From: Sphingobium sp. Ant17
GTDB taxonomy: Bacteria > Pseudomonadota > Alphaproteobacteria > Sphingomonadales > Sphingomonadaceae
Length of the DNA: 35,434 nt
Reading direction: 5' to 3'
NCBI RefSeq assembly: GCF_000588875.1
Contig: NZ_JEMV01000014.1
Span: forward strand, 312 to 35,745
The translations under genes were made by a program, and so were the position numbers. Of the stretch, positions 17,403-27,218 are shown piece after piece. How positions within the stretch are numbered: position 1 is the stretch's first letter; the number at the start of each line of letters is the position of its first letter. The notes under the pieces are model-generated. The model was given only the letters and a program-made list of their open reading frames with translations. It had not been told where the DNA came from and searched no databases.

Positions 17403-19225
17403 TCAGGCGTCTTCGTTCTCGGCCATATCCTCTTCGTCAATCATGTCGCCTTCCTGATCCTTGCTCTCGTCGGCCTGATCGAAGGCACCGATCTTAATGG
17501 GAACGGGAAGCCAACCTGCGGGCAGGCGTCCTGCCACGTTGACGGCGAGGTCGGCCTTCTTCTTGATGGTTGCGCAGTTCTCCGCACTTGCCGCACCGAC
17601 TTCATCGGTCAGAAGGGTAATCAGGGCAGCGCGGCGCATCTTGTCGAACAGGGCGATGGGGGCGGTCCAGCGAGCCGCGATGTCCACCCCGCTTGCGCGC
17701 GCGATCTGCTCGAACTGGTGGTGGCGCTGACCGGGGGAGCCACCCGAAAACACGGTGCCGTCCACGGTCATGGCAACAAGTCCCGCCAGCAGCGCCATCT
17801 TGTCATCGCCAGTCATGGCCCGGATCGCCTCGAACCGGCCATCTTCGGGGACGGCAGCGAAGCGGTTAGCCATCACTTCCTCAACGGCCTGCACGTCACT
17901 GGTCGCCATCAACTCGTCCGCAACGTCGGTGGCGATCGCCTTGGCCTGCACCTCGACCGCCAACTGGTAGCTGTGAGCGCCATGGAGCAACTGCCCGGCA
18001 AGGCTGTCCAGTAGAACATCGAGAGCCAGCGCCGGGTCGGCCGCGACCGCTTCCTGCACGATCTGCGTCTTGATGCGCGACAGGTCGGCGAGCAGGCTAT
18101 TGCTGTAGAGCGGGGTCGGCCCGTCATGGCTCGCCTTGGGCTTGGGTTCGGCCTTAGCGCGATAGAAGCTCCTGCCCAGCGTCCCGTCCCGCGCAATCCA
18201 TAGCGCAACGCCGCCCACCGATACTTGCTCGCCAGTGAAAGCGCGCTGGCCTTCCATGATCGCTTCCTGCTCGTCCACCAGCGGTTCGATCCTCTGACTG
18301 TCCTCGCCTTCATCGTCGGCAATCGCTCGATCTCGGCGGCAAGGACGGTCATGCGCTCCGCTTCGGCCTCGGTCGGCTCGCGCGTGGCGGGATACATGCT
18401 GCCCTTCATGTAGAGGTCATAGGGCCGCTCGATTTCCGCGCGCACTTCGTGCCACCCGATGCTGCGGTATTCGGCAGCGATCGTCTCCAGCTTTTCCTCC
18501 GCCAATTCCTGCACCAGTTCGGGGCTGTCGGCGAAACCCTCATCCCCTTGGCTGAACAGGTCCACGGTGATGGAACCGCCTTTGGCTTCGTAGGCTTCGC
18601 GCCCGACGAACAGGAACATGCCGCTGGTCGTATCGACCTTCTCGGTGGTGAGCATCCGGCGGATGGTGTGGGCCTGCCCGTTCGCCGCCTTGCACACTTT
18701 CACTTGGAAGTCGTGATCGTCGGTCAAGGTGAGCGCGCGGGCGGCTTCAAGGGTCAACTGATCCTTGGCGATCAGGTCGATCAGCACCGGGGCAAGCGCG
18801 GAAAGGCGCAGCATCTTATAGACGAAACTGACCGCCTGACCGAACCGGGCCGCGATTTCCTCGGCGTCCATGCCGGTATCGCGCAGAGCCGCAAAGGCGC
18901 GGATACTGTCCGCAGGGTGCATGTCTTCACGCTGGAAATTCTCTGCCAGCGACAGCTCGATGGCCTCTTCCTTGCTGCGTACCTCGACGGGGAACAGGTC
19001 GCTGTTCCTGACCTTCTTGCGCTTCACCAGTTCCTTGAGGCCGCGATAGCGCCGTCCCCCTGCGAATACCCACAACAGGCCGTCTTCCTCATAGGCGACA
19101 AGGTTCTGCAACAGGCCATGCGCGTGAATATCGTCGGCCATGGACTCGATTGCCGATGGCTTGATGCGGCGCTGGTTGAGCGGGGAAAGACGAAGCTGCG
19201 ACAGCTTGGCGGTGATGATAGCCAT
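17403..19225 (-). pseudogene. ParB/Spo0J-like plasmid protein, frameshifted
   Basis: The N-terminal part (19225 to about 18320) has a ParB N-terminal domain: SPLNQRRIKP, the box FAGGRRYRGL, and LAENFQREDMHPADSIRAF, then a helix-turn-helix EEIAARFGQAVSFVYKMLRLS split here as EEIAARFGQ and VSFVYKMLRL. Near 18320 the frame is lost; the continuation ADDEGED..IEPLVDEQEAIMEG runs in another frame to a highly acidic tail ending at 17403. A one-base deletion in an expected GGCC explains it. The restored protein would be about 607 residues, matching large ParB-like proteins of plasmids that are not partition proteins proper (no parA here). If the shift is real, the first product ends at 17909 with an aberrant Arg-rich tail. 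Confidence 0.82.
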
Positions 19226-19264
19226 GATGAATGCTCCTGATCTGTAATTTCGATTGGGGGGAGG

Positions 19265-19456
19265 TCAGCCTTCGAGGGCTGCGAGTTCGTCAAATTCGGC
19301 GGAAGCGCGCGTGGCGGCGTCGCCCGCGTAAGTCGCGCCAGTGCGCGGATAGAAGAACACGCGCTCGCCCTTGCGGTAGGGGCTGCCGTCTGCGCCCGTC
19401 CCGTCCACTTTGGCCCGCTTCCAGTAGGGATCGCCCTTGTATCGTGTGTAAGCCAT
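19265..19456 (-). CDS. Small hypothetical protein upstream of the ParB-like gene
   Basis: A 63-residue protein of unknown function (start MAYTRYKGDPYWKRAKVDG), rich in Tyr, Lys and Gly at the N-terminus, with RKGERVFFYPRTGATYAGD in the middle suggesting a short beta structure. A strong ribosome site (AAGGAGAACAAGG) precedes the ATG. It lies 39 bp upstream of the ParB-like gene in the same direction and 24 bp from the left end of leader module copy 2, so the two genes form an operon driven from that module. I recognise it only as the type of small gene found with plasmid ParB-like genes. Confidence 0.68.
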   Translation of the reverse strand: MAYTRYKGDPYWKRAKVDGTGADGSPYRKGERVFFYPRTGATYAGDAATRASAEFDELAALEG

Positions 19457-19480
19457 TGTCCTTGTTCTCCTTCCTTCGGG

Positions 19481-19892
19481 GCTGAAAGCCGCTTGCTCTG
19501 CGGCATGCGGCTCTGCCTCTCCGGCGAGGAGCGGGATGGAGAGGGAGGAGGAAAATCGATGGCCTGGCGCGGGCAGGCCGCCCTAGCGCGGCCGACGCCC
19601 ATCGGGGCGTCGGGTGCCGCGCTTGGCGGACCACACGGGGCTGTCGATTTTGCTTCGGGAACGAAAGGGCAGCGGCCCTTGGTGTTCCCCGCGTGCGCGG
19701 GCCTCCGGGGGAGGGCCGTAGCGCCGAGGGAAGATGTCGCGCTGCGCGCGGCTATTGGGGGGTGTGCCACATGGCACACCCCCTCACGCGAGGATCGTTA
19801 CCCTAAATGGGCCGAGACGCCGGTACGGTGGCTTGGTCGGCGCGTGCCGCCGGTAGAGCCGTGCCCGGCAGGGCCGCGCCCTGTACCTGTGT
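19481..19892. repeat. Dispersed leader module, copy 2 (extended)
   Basis: The core shared by all three copies is 19520-19689. Similarity with copy 3 extends left to GCTGAAAGCC (19481) and right to about 19892. The conserved hairpin is at 19657-19689: outer GGGAAC/GTTCCC, inner AAGGGC/GCCCTT, loop AGCG. A 12-bp-arm palindrome (arm GGGGGTGTGCCA, 19758-19769; complement 19772-19783; 2-bp spacer) is shared in form with copy 3. It lies upstream of the leftward small gene and ParB-like gene. No gene is convincing within it, nor in 19893-19921. Confidence 0.85.
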
Positions 19893-19921
19893 TCTTAGAC
19901 CCCGCACATCAGCGTATCAGG

Positions 19922-20326
19922 TTACAAGCGCCCCGGTGCGCCCGAAGACAAAGCGTCGATGACCTTGCATTCCGCGATCGTCGTTGCCTCGCAGTCGCCG
20001 CCCCAACGCACCACCTCGCTCCGCAAAGCCGTCAGATCGGCGAGCTTACGATCGATCTCGTCGATATGAAGTGCCACGATGCTGTCCACTTCCTCACACG
20101 ACCCCCGAGGATTATCGGCCAGGCGTAAGAGATCGCGAACCTGATCCAAGGTAAAGCCAAGGTCGCGCGATCGTTTGATGAAAGACAATCGATCGAGATG
20201 GGTCTGGCCATACAGCCGGTAATTCCCGCCGCTACGTGTTGGCGGTTCGATCAACCCCTCGGCCTCATAGAAGCGGATGGTCTCGATTTTCAGCCCGGTT
20301 TGCTTGGCAATGGCACCGATCTTCAT
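19922..20326 (-). CDS. MerR-family regulator (CadR/ZntR-like)
   Basis: Transcription factor of 134 residues: winged helix MKIGAIAKQTGL and IETIRFYEAEGLI, dimerisation helix about 83-115. Cys77, Cys112 and Cys120 are spaced nearly as the Cd/Zn-binding cysteines of CadR. The His-rich tail of Pseudomonas CadR is absent. It is transcribed away from the czc-type operon and shares with it a MerR-type promoter region (20327-20397), so it is the probable activator of that operon. It is the only minus-strand gene that clearly belongs to cargo. Confidence 0.85.
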   Translation of the reverse strand: MKIGAIAKQTGLKIETIRFYEAEGLIEPPTRSGGNYRLYGQTHLDRLSFIKRSRDLGFTLDQVRDLLRLADNPRGSCEEVDSIVALHIDEIDRKLADLTALRSEVVRWGGDCEATTIAECKVIDALSSGAPGRL

Positions 20327-20336
20327 GAGCCGTCCC

Positions 20337-20367
20337 TTGACCCTCTAGTAGGATGAGGGTTCATATA
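20337..20367 (+). promoter_or_regulatory. MerR-type promoter of the CDF-czc operon
   Basis: TTGACC (20337-20342), a 19-bp spacer and a -10-like CATATA (20362-20367). The dyad ACCCTC/GAGGGT (20340-20345 and 20355-20360) fills the spacer, the standard MerR/ZntR operator arrangement. It differs in sequence from operators A-C, in line with a different regulator. Confidence 0.68.
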
Positions 20368-20397
20368 GGGTGTCCGACGCACGAATCGAGGCATCAG

Positions 20398-21048
20398 ATG
20401 GCGGACGACTGCTGTTCGAAAAAAAGTGATACGATCGCTGAGCTGGGCCGAAAGGCGGATCAGCGGCGCGTCCTGATCACCGTGATGGTGATCAACTTCG
20501 TGATGTTTATCGCCGAGTTCGGCGGCGGCCTGGCGGCCCGCTCATCGGCGCTGATGGCGGACTCCGTCGACATGTTTGGCGATGCGCTCGTCTATGCACT
20601 GAGCCTTTACGCTTTGAGCCGGGGGCCGCGCTGGGAGGCAGGGGCCGCGGTTGCGAAGGGCGGCATCATCCTTGTTTTCGGCATCGCGGTGGTCGTCGAG
20701 ATTGCCGACAAGCTCGTGAACGGCGTGCCGCCCTCATCGACGCTGATGCTCGCGTTCGGGAGCGCCGCACTTGTGGCCAACGTCGTTTGCCTGGCGCTGC
20801 TGTGGCGGTTCCGCTCCCAAAATGTGAATATGTCGAGCACGTTCGAATGTTCACGCAACGACGTGGCGTCCAACATCGGCGTGTTGATTGCTGCCGGACT
20901 GGTAGCCGCGACAGGCTCGGTCTGGCCCGACATTGCCGTCGGCGCGGTGATTGCGCTTATCTTCCTGCGGTCGGCGTGGCGCGTGCTGGGCGAGGCGATC
21001 CCCGCATGGCGCGAAGCACGGCCAGTGCCTCCTGAAGTTATGCAATGA
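20398..21048 (+). CDS. CDF-type cation efflux transporter (short form)
   Basis: Inner-membrane protein of 216 residues with six predicted transmembrane segments and no C-terminal cytoplasmic domain. Site residues: segment 2 ADSVDMFGDALVY (Asp-xxx-Asp) and segment 5 SRNDVASNIGVL. The N-terminus is MADDCCSKKSD, with a Cys pair that could capture metal. The start 20398 is preferred over ATG 20353, which lies inside the operator. It is the first gene of the large rightward metal operon, and its stop overlaps the next start (ATGA). Zn(II)/Cd(II)/Co(II) export is inferred from context. Confidence 0.85.
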   Translation: MADDCCSKKSDTIAELGRKADQRRVLITVMVINFVMFIAEFGGGLAARSSALMADSVDMFGDALVYALSLYALSRGPRWEAGAAVAKGGIILVFGIAVVVEIADKLVNGVPPSSTLMLAFGSAALVANVVCLALLWRFRSQNVNMSSTFECSRNDVASNIGVLIAAGLVAATGSVWPDIAVGAVIALIFLRSAWRVLGEAIPAWREARPVPPEVMQ

Positions 21049-21413
21049 CACTTGCCGGCATCTCGTTTAGATCACGGCACATGCTGCGCAGGCTCTGCTC
21101 CCTCTTGCTGGTCATGATCGCGTCGTCCCTTGTGCTGACGGCGACGATCCATGCGCGCGAGGTTTCCGGGCAGATTATGGTGGATTGCGCCGGCGTCGTA
21201 CATGAAGATGGCGATGCTGATCAGTCTCAGGGCGACGCCGACAAGGCGATGCCCCATCACCACAGCACCTGCCATGGTCCAGCATTGGACATACCCGATA
21301 CAAGCGACCTGTATTCCCTGGGCGAGGCGGGCGGGTTGCGTCCGTTTCCTGCGGCGCATAGCGCGCTGGCGTCATACCGGACTGGCCCGGCCTTGAGGCC
21401 TCCCGCCGCCTGA
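21045..21413 (+). CDS. Small His-rich exported protein of unknown function
   Basis: A 122-residue protein. A hydrophobic segment (about 13-37, LRRLCSLLLVMIASSLVLTA) looks like a signal peptide, probably used from the internal Met13. The mature part is acidic and His-rich (HEDGDADQSQGDADKAMPHHH, then STCHG), suggesting periplasmic metal binding. No family recognised. It overlaps the CDF gene by 4 bp and lies 57 bp before czcC, so it is co-expressed with the Czc-type pump. A role as a periplasmic metal buffer is inference. Confidence 0.65.
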   Translation: MTLAGISFRSRHMLRRLCSLLLVMIASSLVLTATIHAREVSGQIMVDCAGVVHEDGDADQSQGDADKAMPHHHSTCHGPALDIPDTSDLYSLGEAGGLRPFPAAHSALASYRTGPALRPPAA

Positions 21414-21470
21414 CACGACCCGCCGGTCGGCGCTCGCCGGCCAGATGTGTTTTGTCAGGATCACCAGATA

Positions 21471-22760
21471 ATGAAAAAGATGTTCGTGGCCATGATGGCC
21501 GCGGCGTCCTGCGCTTCGATGGCGCAGGCGCAGCAAACGCCGACTACGGAGGCGACGCAGCCGCTCGGCATCTATACCCTCGATCAGGCCGTGCTGGCCG
21601 CCGGCGGCGCGGCACCTGCCGCTGACGCGGCATCGGCCGCAATCGAAGCAGCCCAGGCCGAACGGACAGTCGCGGGGCTACGGCCAAATCCCGTGGTTCA
21701 GGGTCAGGTCGAGAATGTCGTCGGCTCTGGCCCATATAAGGGCTTGCAAAGCGCAGAGACGACCGTTGGCGTGGCGATTCCGATCGAGCTGGGCGGCAAG
21801 CGCGGCGCGCGCGTCGCTGTCGCCAGCGCACAGTTGTCGCGTGCCGAACTGCAGGCAGCAATCACCGCGAGCGATATTCGCCTGCAGGTGACACAGCTCT
21901 ATATCGAGGCGATCGCGGCCGAACGCCGGCTCGCAACGGCGCGCGATCAGGCGCGCATTGCCGCCGAAGTGCTGCGCGGCGCGGGTGTGCGGGTTCAGGC
22001 GGGCCGGGCCTCACCGCTCGAACAGCAACGCGCCGATGTCACAAGGATCAACGCCGATGCCAATGTGGAACGGCTGACCCGGCTTGCCGAAGCCGCGCGC
22101 GCGAACCTTGCACGGCGGATTGGCCGACCGATCGACGGAAGGCTCGATGCTGCGCTTCTGGACCAGCTCCCAGCGTCGACTTTTGGCCCCGTCGAGACGC
22201 CGCCGGCGGCAAACACCTTGGCGCTCGCTGCCGCCGATGCCGATCTGGCTATTGCCGATGCCGGCGTGAGGCTTGCGCGGGCGAACCGGGTGCCGGACCT
22301 CAACGTCGGCCCGGGCCTGCGGCGGCTCGAAGCGACCAACGACACCGCCGCGGTATTTTCGATCTCCATTCCGATTCCGCTGTTCAACAGCGGCCGCGCG
22401 GCCATCGCGCAGGCGAGCGCGCAGCGCACCCAGGCAGAAGCCTTGCGGCGTGTTACCGCCCTCGATGTCGAGCAGGCGATCACGAACGCGCAGGCGGAGG
22501 CAGCAAACGCAGCGACAACCGCTCGCGCTGCAGCCGGACCGGCGCTGGCGGCGGCGCAGGAAGCTGCCCGGATCGCCCGGATCGGCTACCGTGAGGGCAA
22601 GTTCGGCCAGCTCGATCTACTGGATGCCGAACGAACTCTTGCCGAGACGCGCGTCGCCGCGATCGACGCACTCGCCAATTATCAAAATGCTCGCGCGCAA
22701 CTGGAGCGGCTGACCGCCCCCGCGACGGCGACCACGATTTCGGGGAACACCGACCGATGA
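21471..22760 (+). CDS. czcC: CzcC-type outer membrane factor
   Basis: TolC-family channel (429 residues) of the Czc-type pump. The signal peptide is MKKMFVAMMAAASCASMAQA (1-20). The two outer-membrane-efflux repeats follow; segments such as EAAQAERTVAGLRPNPVVQG, split here as EAAQAERTVA and GLRPNPVVQG, and EGKFGQLDLLDAERTLAE are typical of CzcC. An upstream in-frame ATG (21447) is disfavoured because the signal peptide begins at 21471, with AGGA 10 bp upstream. Its stop overlaps the czcB start (ATGA). Confidence 0.88.
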   Translation: MKKMFVAMMAAASCASMAQAQQTPTTEATQPLGIYTLDQAVLAAGGAAPAADAASAAIEAAQAERTVAGLRPNPVVQGQVENVVGSGPYKGLQSAETTVGVAIPIELGGKRGARVAVASAQLSRAELQAAITASDIRLQVTQLYIEAIAAERRLATARDQARIAAEVLRGAGVRVQAGRASPLEQQRADVTRINADANVERLTRLAEAARANLARRIGRPIDGRLDAALLDQLPASTFGPVETPPAANTLALAAADADLAIADAGVRLARANRVPDLNVGPGLRRLEATNDTAAVFSISIPIPLFNSGRAAIAQASAQRTQAEALRRVTALDVEQAITNAQAEAANAATTARAAAGPALAAAQEAARIARIGYREGKFGQLDLLDAERTLAETRVAAIDALANYQNARAQLERLTAPATATTISGNTDR

Positions 22761-23931
22761 AGACCATCCTTATGGGCGGCGCGCTGCCGCTTGGCCTCGC
22801 CTTGCTGCTCTCCGCGTGCGGCGGTCCTGAAGCCGGCGATGCTTCTGCAACCAACGAAGCGGCGGCCGACGCTCACGGGGGCGGCGGTGAAGAGGCGCAT
22901 GCCGACGAAGGTGTGGTGACGCTCACGGCCGACCAGATCAAGTCCGCCGGGGTCCAGATCGGCCGACCGATGACAGGCGGTGCCGGTACAATCGAACTCC
23001 CTGCGACTATCGAAGGCGACCCGCAGGGCACGCAGGTCGTTTCGGCCGCGATCGGTGGCCGCATTGTGGCATTGACCCGCAATCTGGGCCAGTCGGTTGG
23101 CAGAGGGGAGACCATCGCGGTCATCGAAAGCCGGGAAGCCGCTCAGCTCAAGGGTGAAGTCGAAGCGTCGCGCGCCAGGCTGGCACTCGCCAATTCCAAC
23201 CTTGCGCGTGAACAGCGCCTGTTCGCACAGCGCGTGTCACCCGAACAGGACCTGATAGCGGCACGAACGGCTGCAACCGAAGCACGGATTGCCTACCGCC
23301 AGGCCCAAAGTCAGGTCTCGGCCGCCGGCGGCGGCGCAGGCGGGGGCGGCCTCAACCGCCTCGGCATTACCGCCCCTATCGCCGGCCAGATCATCTCGCG
23401 TCCGATCGTGCTGGGCCAGACGGTCACTGCTGACGCGGAGCTTTACCGTATCGCCAATCTTGGCCGGGTATCGCTGGCGCTGAACCTCAAGCCCGAAGAT
23501 GCGGGCAGGGTGAAGCCCGGCAACGTGGTGACGGTGACGGCGCCAGGCAGGCAGACGAGCGCCCGCATAACCTTCGTATCGCCCGCGCTTGATCCCCAGA
23601 CCCGGCAGGTGCCGGTCATCGCAACGCTCGACAATCGCGGCGCGCAGTGGCGTGTCGGCGAGCCCGTCACTGCGGCGGTGCAGCTCAGCGGCAATGCCGG
23701 AAGCTCTGCGGTCCGCGTCCCGACGACGGCCATTCAGACCGTCGAAGGCAAATCGGTCGTCTTTGTCCGCACGGCCAAGGGCTTCCAGGCGACCCCGGTC
23801 ACGCTGGGCGACGCTGCCGGCGATACCGTCATCGTCCGTTCTGCCTCACCGGCCGCGAACAGATCGCCACTACAGGCAGCTTCACGCTCAAGGCCGAACT
23901 CGGCAAGGGCGAAGCGGCGCACGAGGATTGA
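22757..23931 (+). pseudogene. czcB: CzcB-type periplasmic adaptor lipoprotein, frameshifted near its 3' end
   Basis: Adaptor of the Czc-type pump, about 391 residues if restored. A lipoprotein signal with lipobox LLSAC (about 17-21) is followed by a His/Glu/Gly-rich segment (AAADAHGGGGEEAHADEG) likely to bind metal, then the HlyD barrel and alpha-hairpin. At 23840-23850 (TCTGCCTCACC, expected TCTGGCCTCACC) one G is missing. The normal C-terminus, LTGREQIATTGSF then TLKAELGKGEAAHED, lies in the other frame and stops at 23931. As written, the frame instead runs through into czcA, giving an apparent 1467-residue fusion. The fusion would lose about 27 C-terminal residues of CzcB and add a 30-residue linker. 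Confidence 0.82.
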
Positions 23932-23935
23932 TGCC

Positions 23936-26900
23936 ATGATCGCCCGTATCGTCACATGGGCGGTCGAGAAGCGCTGGCTCGTCCTGCTCCTCACCGCCGT
24001 CGCCACCGCCATCGGTGCCTATTCCCTCTATCGGCTCCCGATCGACGCGGTGCCGGACATCACCAATAATCAGGTCCAGATCAATGTCCGCGCCTCGGCG
24101 CTCTCGCCCGAGCTGGTAGAGAAGCAGGTCTCGTTTCCGATCGAGACCGCGCTTGCCGGCATTCCCGGCCTTGAAAACACACGCTCGCTCAGCCGCAATG
24201 GGTTCGCGCAGATAACTGCGGTCTTCGACGAGTCCACCGACATCTATTTCGCTCGCCAACAGGTTGGCGAGCGCCTGGCGGGCGTCGCGGAGAACCTGCC
24301 CGATGGCGTAAACCCCGAAATGGGGCCGATCGCAACGGGACTGGGCGAGGTCTATATGTGGACTGTCCGGCTTGATCATCGACAAGATGACAAGCACCGA
24401 CCCGGCGAGCCGGGTCAGCAGCCCGACGGCAGTTACATCACGCCGGAAGGCGAACGGCTGACGAGCGAAGAAGACAAGGCAACCTATCTGCGCACCGCGC
24501 AGGACTGGATCGTCACGCCGCTCCTGAAGAATACGCCGGGTCTTGCCGGCGTCGACTCCATCGGCGGCTATGCCAAGCAGTATCTGGTCATCCCCGACGT
24601 CCAGAAGCTCGCTTCCCTGAACATCACGCTCACCGAGCTTGGCACCGCACTCGAGAAGAACAACACCAGCGTGGGCGGCGGCTTCGTCAACCGCAACGGA
24701 GAGGGTCTGGCGGTCCGTTCCGACGCGCTGGTGCGCAACGCGGCCGAACTGGCGCGCACCGTCATCGCAACCCGCGAAGGGGTGCCGATCACCCTCGACC
24801 AGGTTGCAACCGTTCGCACGGGTCAGGCGATCCGCATGGGCTCGGCCTCGGAGAACGGCACCGAAGTGGTCGTGGGCACCGCGATCATGCGGATTGGCGA
24901 GAACAGCCGCAACGTCGCCACGGCGGTCGCTGATCGGCTGAAGGAGATCAATGCCTCGCTGCCGCCCGATGTCGTGGTTCAACCCGTTCTGGACCGGACC
25001 GCGCTGGTCAATTCGACGATCAAGACGGTCGCCAAGAACCTCTCCGAAGGCGCGTTGCTCGTCATCGTCGTGCTGTTCCTTCTGCTCGGCAATTTCCGCG
25101 CCGCGCTCATTGCGGCGGCGGTGATCCCGGTGACAATGATGCTCACCGGGTTCGGCATGCTGCGTCTGGGTGTCTCGGCAAATCTGATGAGCCTGGGGGC
25201 GCTCGACTTTGGTCTCATCGTCGATGGCGCTGTCATCATCGTCGAGAACGCGCTGCGCCGCCTCGCGGAGCAACAGCACCATGAAGGCCGGCTGCTCAGC
25301 ATGAAGGAGCGCCTCGAAGCCGTTGCCACGGCGGCGCGCGAGATGATCCGGCCCTCGGTCTACGGGCAGGCGATCATCATCCTTGTCTATGTGCCGCTGC
25401 TCACGCTCACGGGCGTGGAGGGCAAGACGTTCGTGCCGATGGCGCTGACGGTCATCATCGCCCTGCTTTTCGCCTTTGCCTTGTCGCTGACTTTCGTGCC
25501 GGCGGCGATTGCCATCTGGCTGTCCAAGCGGGTCGAGGAGAAGGATGGGCGCATCATCTCGTGGCTGAAAGCCCGTTACGAACCGGGTCTCGAGAAGGCC
25601 ATGAAGCGCCCGTCGCTCACGATCGGCGCAAGCGTTGTGAGTCTCGTCGCGGCGGCGCTGGCTTTCACCACGCTGGGGCAAGTCTTCCTGCCCCAGCTCG
25701 ATGAGGGCGATCTGCTCATCCAGGCGCTGCGTATCCCGGCGACCTCGGTTCAGCAGAGCCAGGCCATGCAGGTGCCGATCGAGCGTATTGTCGCCAAGCA
25801 GCCCGAGGTGCGCTTCGTCTTTTCCAAGACAGGTACGGCCGAGCTGGCATCGGACCCGATGCCGCCCAATGCGACCGATATGTTCGTCATCCTCAAGCCC
25901 CGCGATGAATGGCCTGATCCCAAGCTAGCAAAGGAGGAACTGGTCGAGCGACTGGAAGGCCTGCTCGGCAAGATTCCGGGCAACGCCTACGAGATCACGC
26001 AGCCGATCCAGATGCGGTTCAACGAGCTGATCGCCGGCGTGCGCGGCGACATCGCGGTCAAGGTGTTTGGCGACGACTTCGTTGCCATGAACCGCACCGC
26101 CGAACAGATCGCCGGTGTTCTGCGCAAGACGCAAGGGGCTGCGGACGTGAAGGTCGAGCAGACCACGGGTCTTCCAATGCTCGATATTCGCGTCAATCGC
26201 GACGCGATGGCGCGGGTCGGTGTCACCGCGCAGGACGTGCAGGACACGATAACCGCCACCATCGGCGGCCGCGAGTCCGGCATGATCTTTGAGGGTGATC
26301 GCCGGTTCCCGGTGGTCATCCGCTTGTCGGACGCGCAGCGCGCGGATCTGCGTCAGCTCGAACAGGTGCAGGTGCCGATTGCCGGGGGCGGCTATGTGCC
26401 GCTGTCCAGCGTCGCCAGTATCGGCGTCGTCGATGGGCCGAACCAGATCAGTCGCGAGAACGGCAAGCGCCGTGTCGTCGTGCAGGCCAATGTGCGTGGA
26501 CGTGACGTCGGCAGCGTGGTTGCGGACGCACAGGCGGCCGTCGGGCAAAATGTGCGCTTGCCCGCTGGCAGCTATCTTGAATGGGGCGGGCAATTCGAAA
26601 ATCTGGAGTCCGCCAGTCAGCGGCTTCAGCTCGTGATCCCGGCCTGCTTCATCTTAATCCTGCTGCTGCTCTACGGGGCATTGGGATCGGCGCGGGATGC
26701 CGCGATTGTGTTCACCGGCGTGCCCTTCGCCTTGGTCGGCGGCGTGCTGCTGCTGTTTGCCCGGGGTATGGACTTCTCGATCTCGGCTGCGGTGGGCTTC
26801 ATCGCGCTGTCGGGTATCGCGGTCCTCAACGGCCTCGTCATGGTCAGTTCGGTGCAGGACCTGATCCGGTCCGGCATGGACCGGGCAGAAGCTGCACGGA

Positions 26901-27160
26901 CAGGGGCGATCCAGCGGCTCCGTCCTGTGGTGATGACGGCCTTGGTCGCCAGTCTCGGCTTCGTGCCGATGGCGTTTGCGAGCGGGGCCGGCGCGGAAGT
27001 GCAAAAGCCGCTCGCGACCGTCGTCATCGGCGGTCTCATCTCCGCGACCTTTTTGACGCTGTTCGTGCTTCCCACGCTCTACGCGCGTTTCGGCCAGCAG
27101 GCGGTGAAGGGTGACGAGGGTGACGAGAGGGAAGAGGCTGCCCCGCCGCAGCATGCATGA
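23936..27160 (+). CDS. czcA: CzcA-type heavy-metal RND efflux pump
   Basis: Proton-driven inner-membrane pump for divalent cations (1074 residues, normal for CzcA). The fourth transmembrane segment reads GALDFGLIVDGAVIIVENAL, with Asp424 in the DFGLIVDG motif typical of the Zn/Co/Cd group; the Cus-type methionine triad seen in the other pump is absent. The natural start is ATG 23936, five bases after the displaced czcB stop; because of the frameshift the upstream frame reads through into it. It begins MIARIVTWAVEKRW, a typical RND N-terminus. It is followed by a small hairpin and the SRPBCC gene. Confidence 0.9.
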   Translation: MIARIVTWAVEKRWLVLLLTAVATAIGAYSLYRLPIDAVPDITNNQVQINVRASALSPELVEKQVSFPIETALAGIPGLENTRSLSRNGFAQITAVFDESTDIYFARQQVGERLAGVAENLPDGVNPEMGPIATGLGEVYMWTVRLDHRQDDKHRPGEPGQQPDGSYITPEGERLTSEEDKATYLRTAQDWIVTPLLKNTPGLAGVDSIGGYAKQYLVIPDVQKLASLNITLTELGTALEKNNTSVGGGFVNRNGEGLAVRSDALVRNAAELARTVIATREGVPITLDQVATVRTGQAIRMGSASENGTEVVVGTAIMRIGENSRNVATAVADRLKEINASLPPDVVVQPVLDRTALVNSTIKTVAKNLSEGALLVIVVLFLLLGNFRAALIAAAVIPVTMMLTGFGMLRLGVSANLMSLGALDFGLIVDGAVIIVENALRRLAEQQHHEGRLLSMKERLEAVATAAREMIRPSVYGQAIIILVYVPLLTLTGVEGKTFVPMALTVIIALLFAFALSLTFVPAAIAIWLSKRVEEKDGRIISWLKARYEPGLEKAMKRPSLTIGASVVSLVAAALAFTTLGQVFLPQLDEGDLLIQALRIPATSVQQSQAMQVPIERIVAKQPEVRFVFSKTGTAELASDPMPPNATDMFVILKPRDEWPDPKLAKEELVERLEGLLGKIPGNAYEITQPIQMRFNELIAGVRGDIAVKVFGDDFVAMNRTAEQIAGVLRKTQGAADVKVEQTTGLPMLDIRVNRDAMARVGVTAQDVQDTITATIGGRESGMIFEGDRRFPVVIRLSDAQRADLRQLEQVQVPIAGGGYVPLSSVASIGVVDGPNQISRENGKRRVVVQANVRGRDVGSVVADAQAAVGQNVRLPAGSYLEWGGQFENLESASQRLQLVIPACFILILLLLYGALGSARDAAIVFTGVPFALVGGVLLLFARGMDFSISAAVGFIALSGIAVLNGLVMVSSVQDLIRSGMDRAEAARTGAIQRLRPVVMTALVASLGFVPMAFASGAGAEVQKPLATVVIGGLISATFLTLFVLPTLYARFGQQAVKGDEGDEREEAAPPQHA

Positions 27161-27170
27161 CCGCAAAGGG

Positions 27171-27190
27171 GAGGGCGAAACTTCGCCCTC
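27171..27190 (+). terminator. Hairpin after czcA
   Basis: An 8-bp perfect stem GAGGGCGA/TCGCCCTC with loop AACT, with no T-run. It may reduce read-through or protect the upstream czc message within the operon. Confidence 0.4.
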
Positions 27191-27218
27191 CTCACCACGT
27201 TCAGAAAGGAGGCATCAG

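Noticed and set aside
17403..18278. The 291-residue frame as an independent gene
   Set aside because: It continues the ParB-like protein after a one-base shift and has no ribosome site of its own at 18278, so it is annotated as part of one broken gene.
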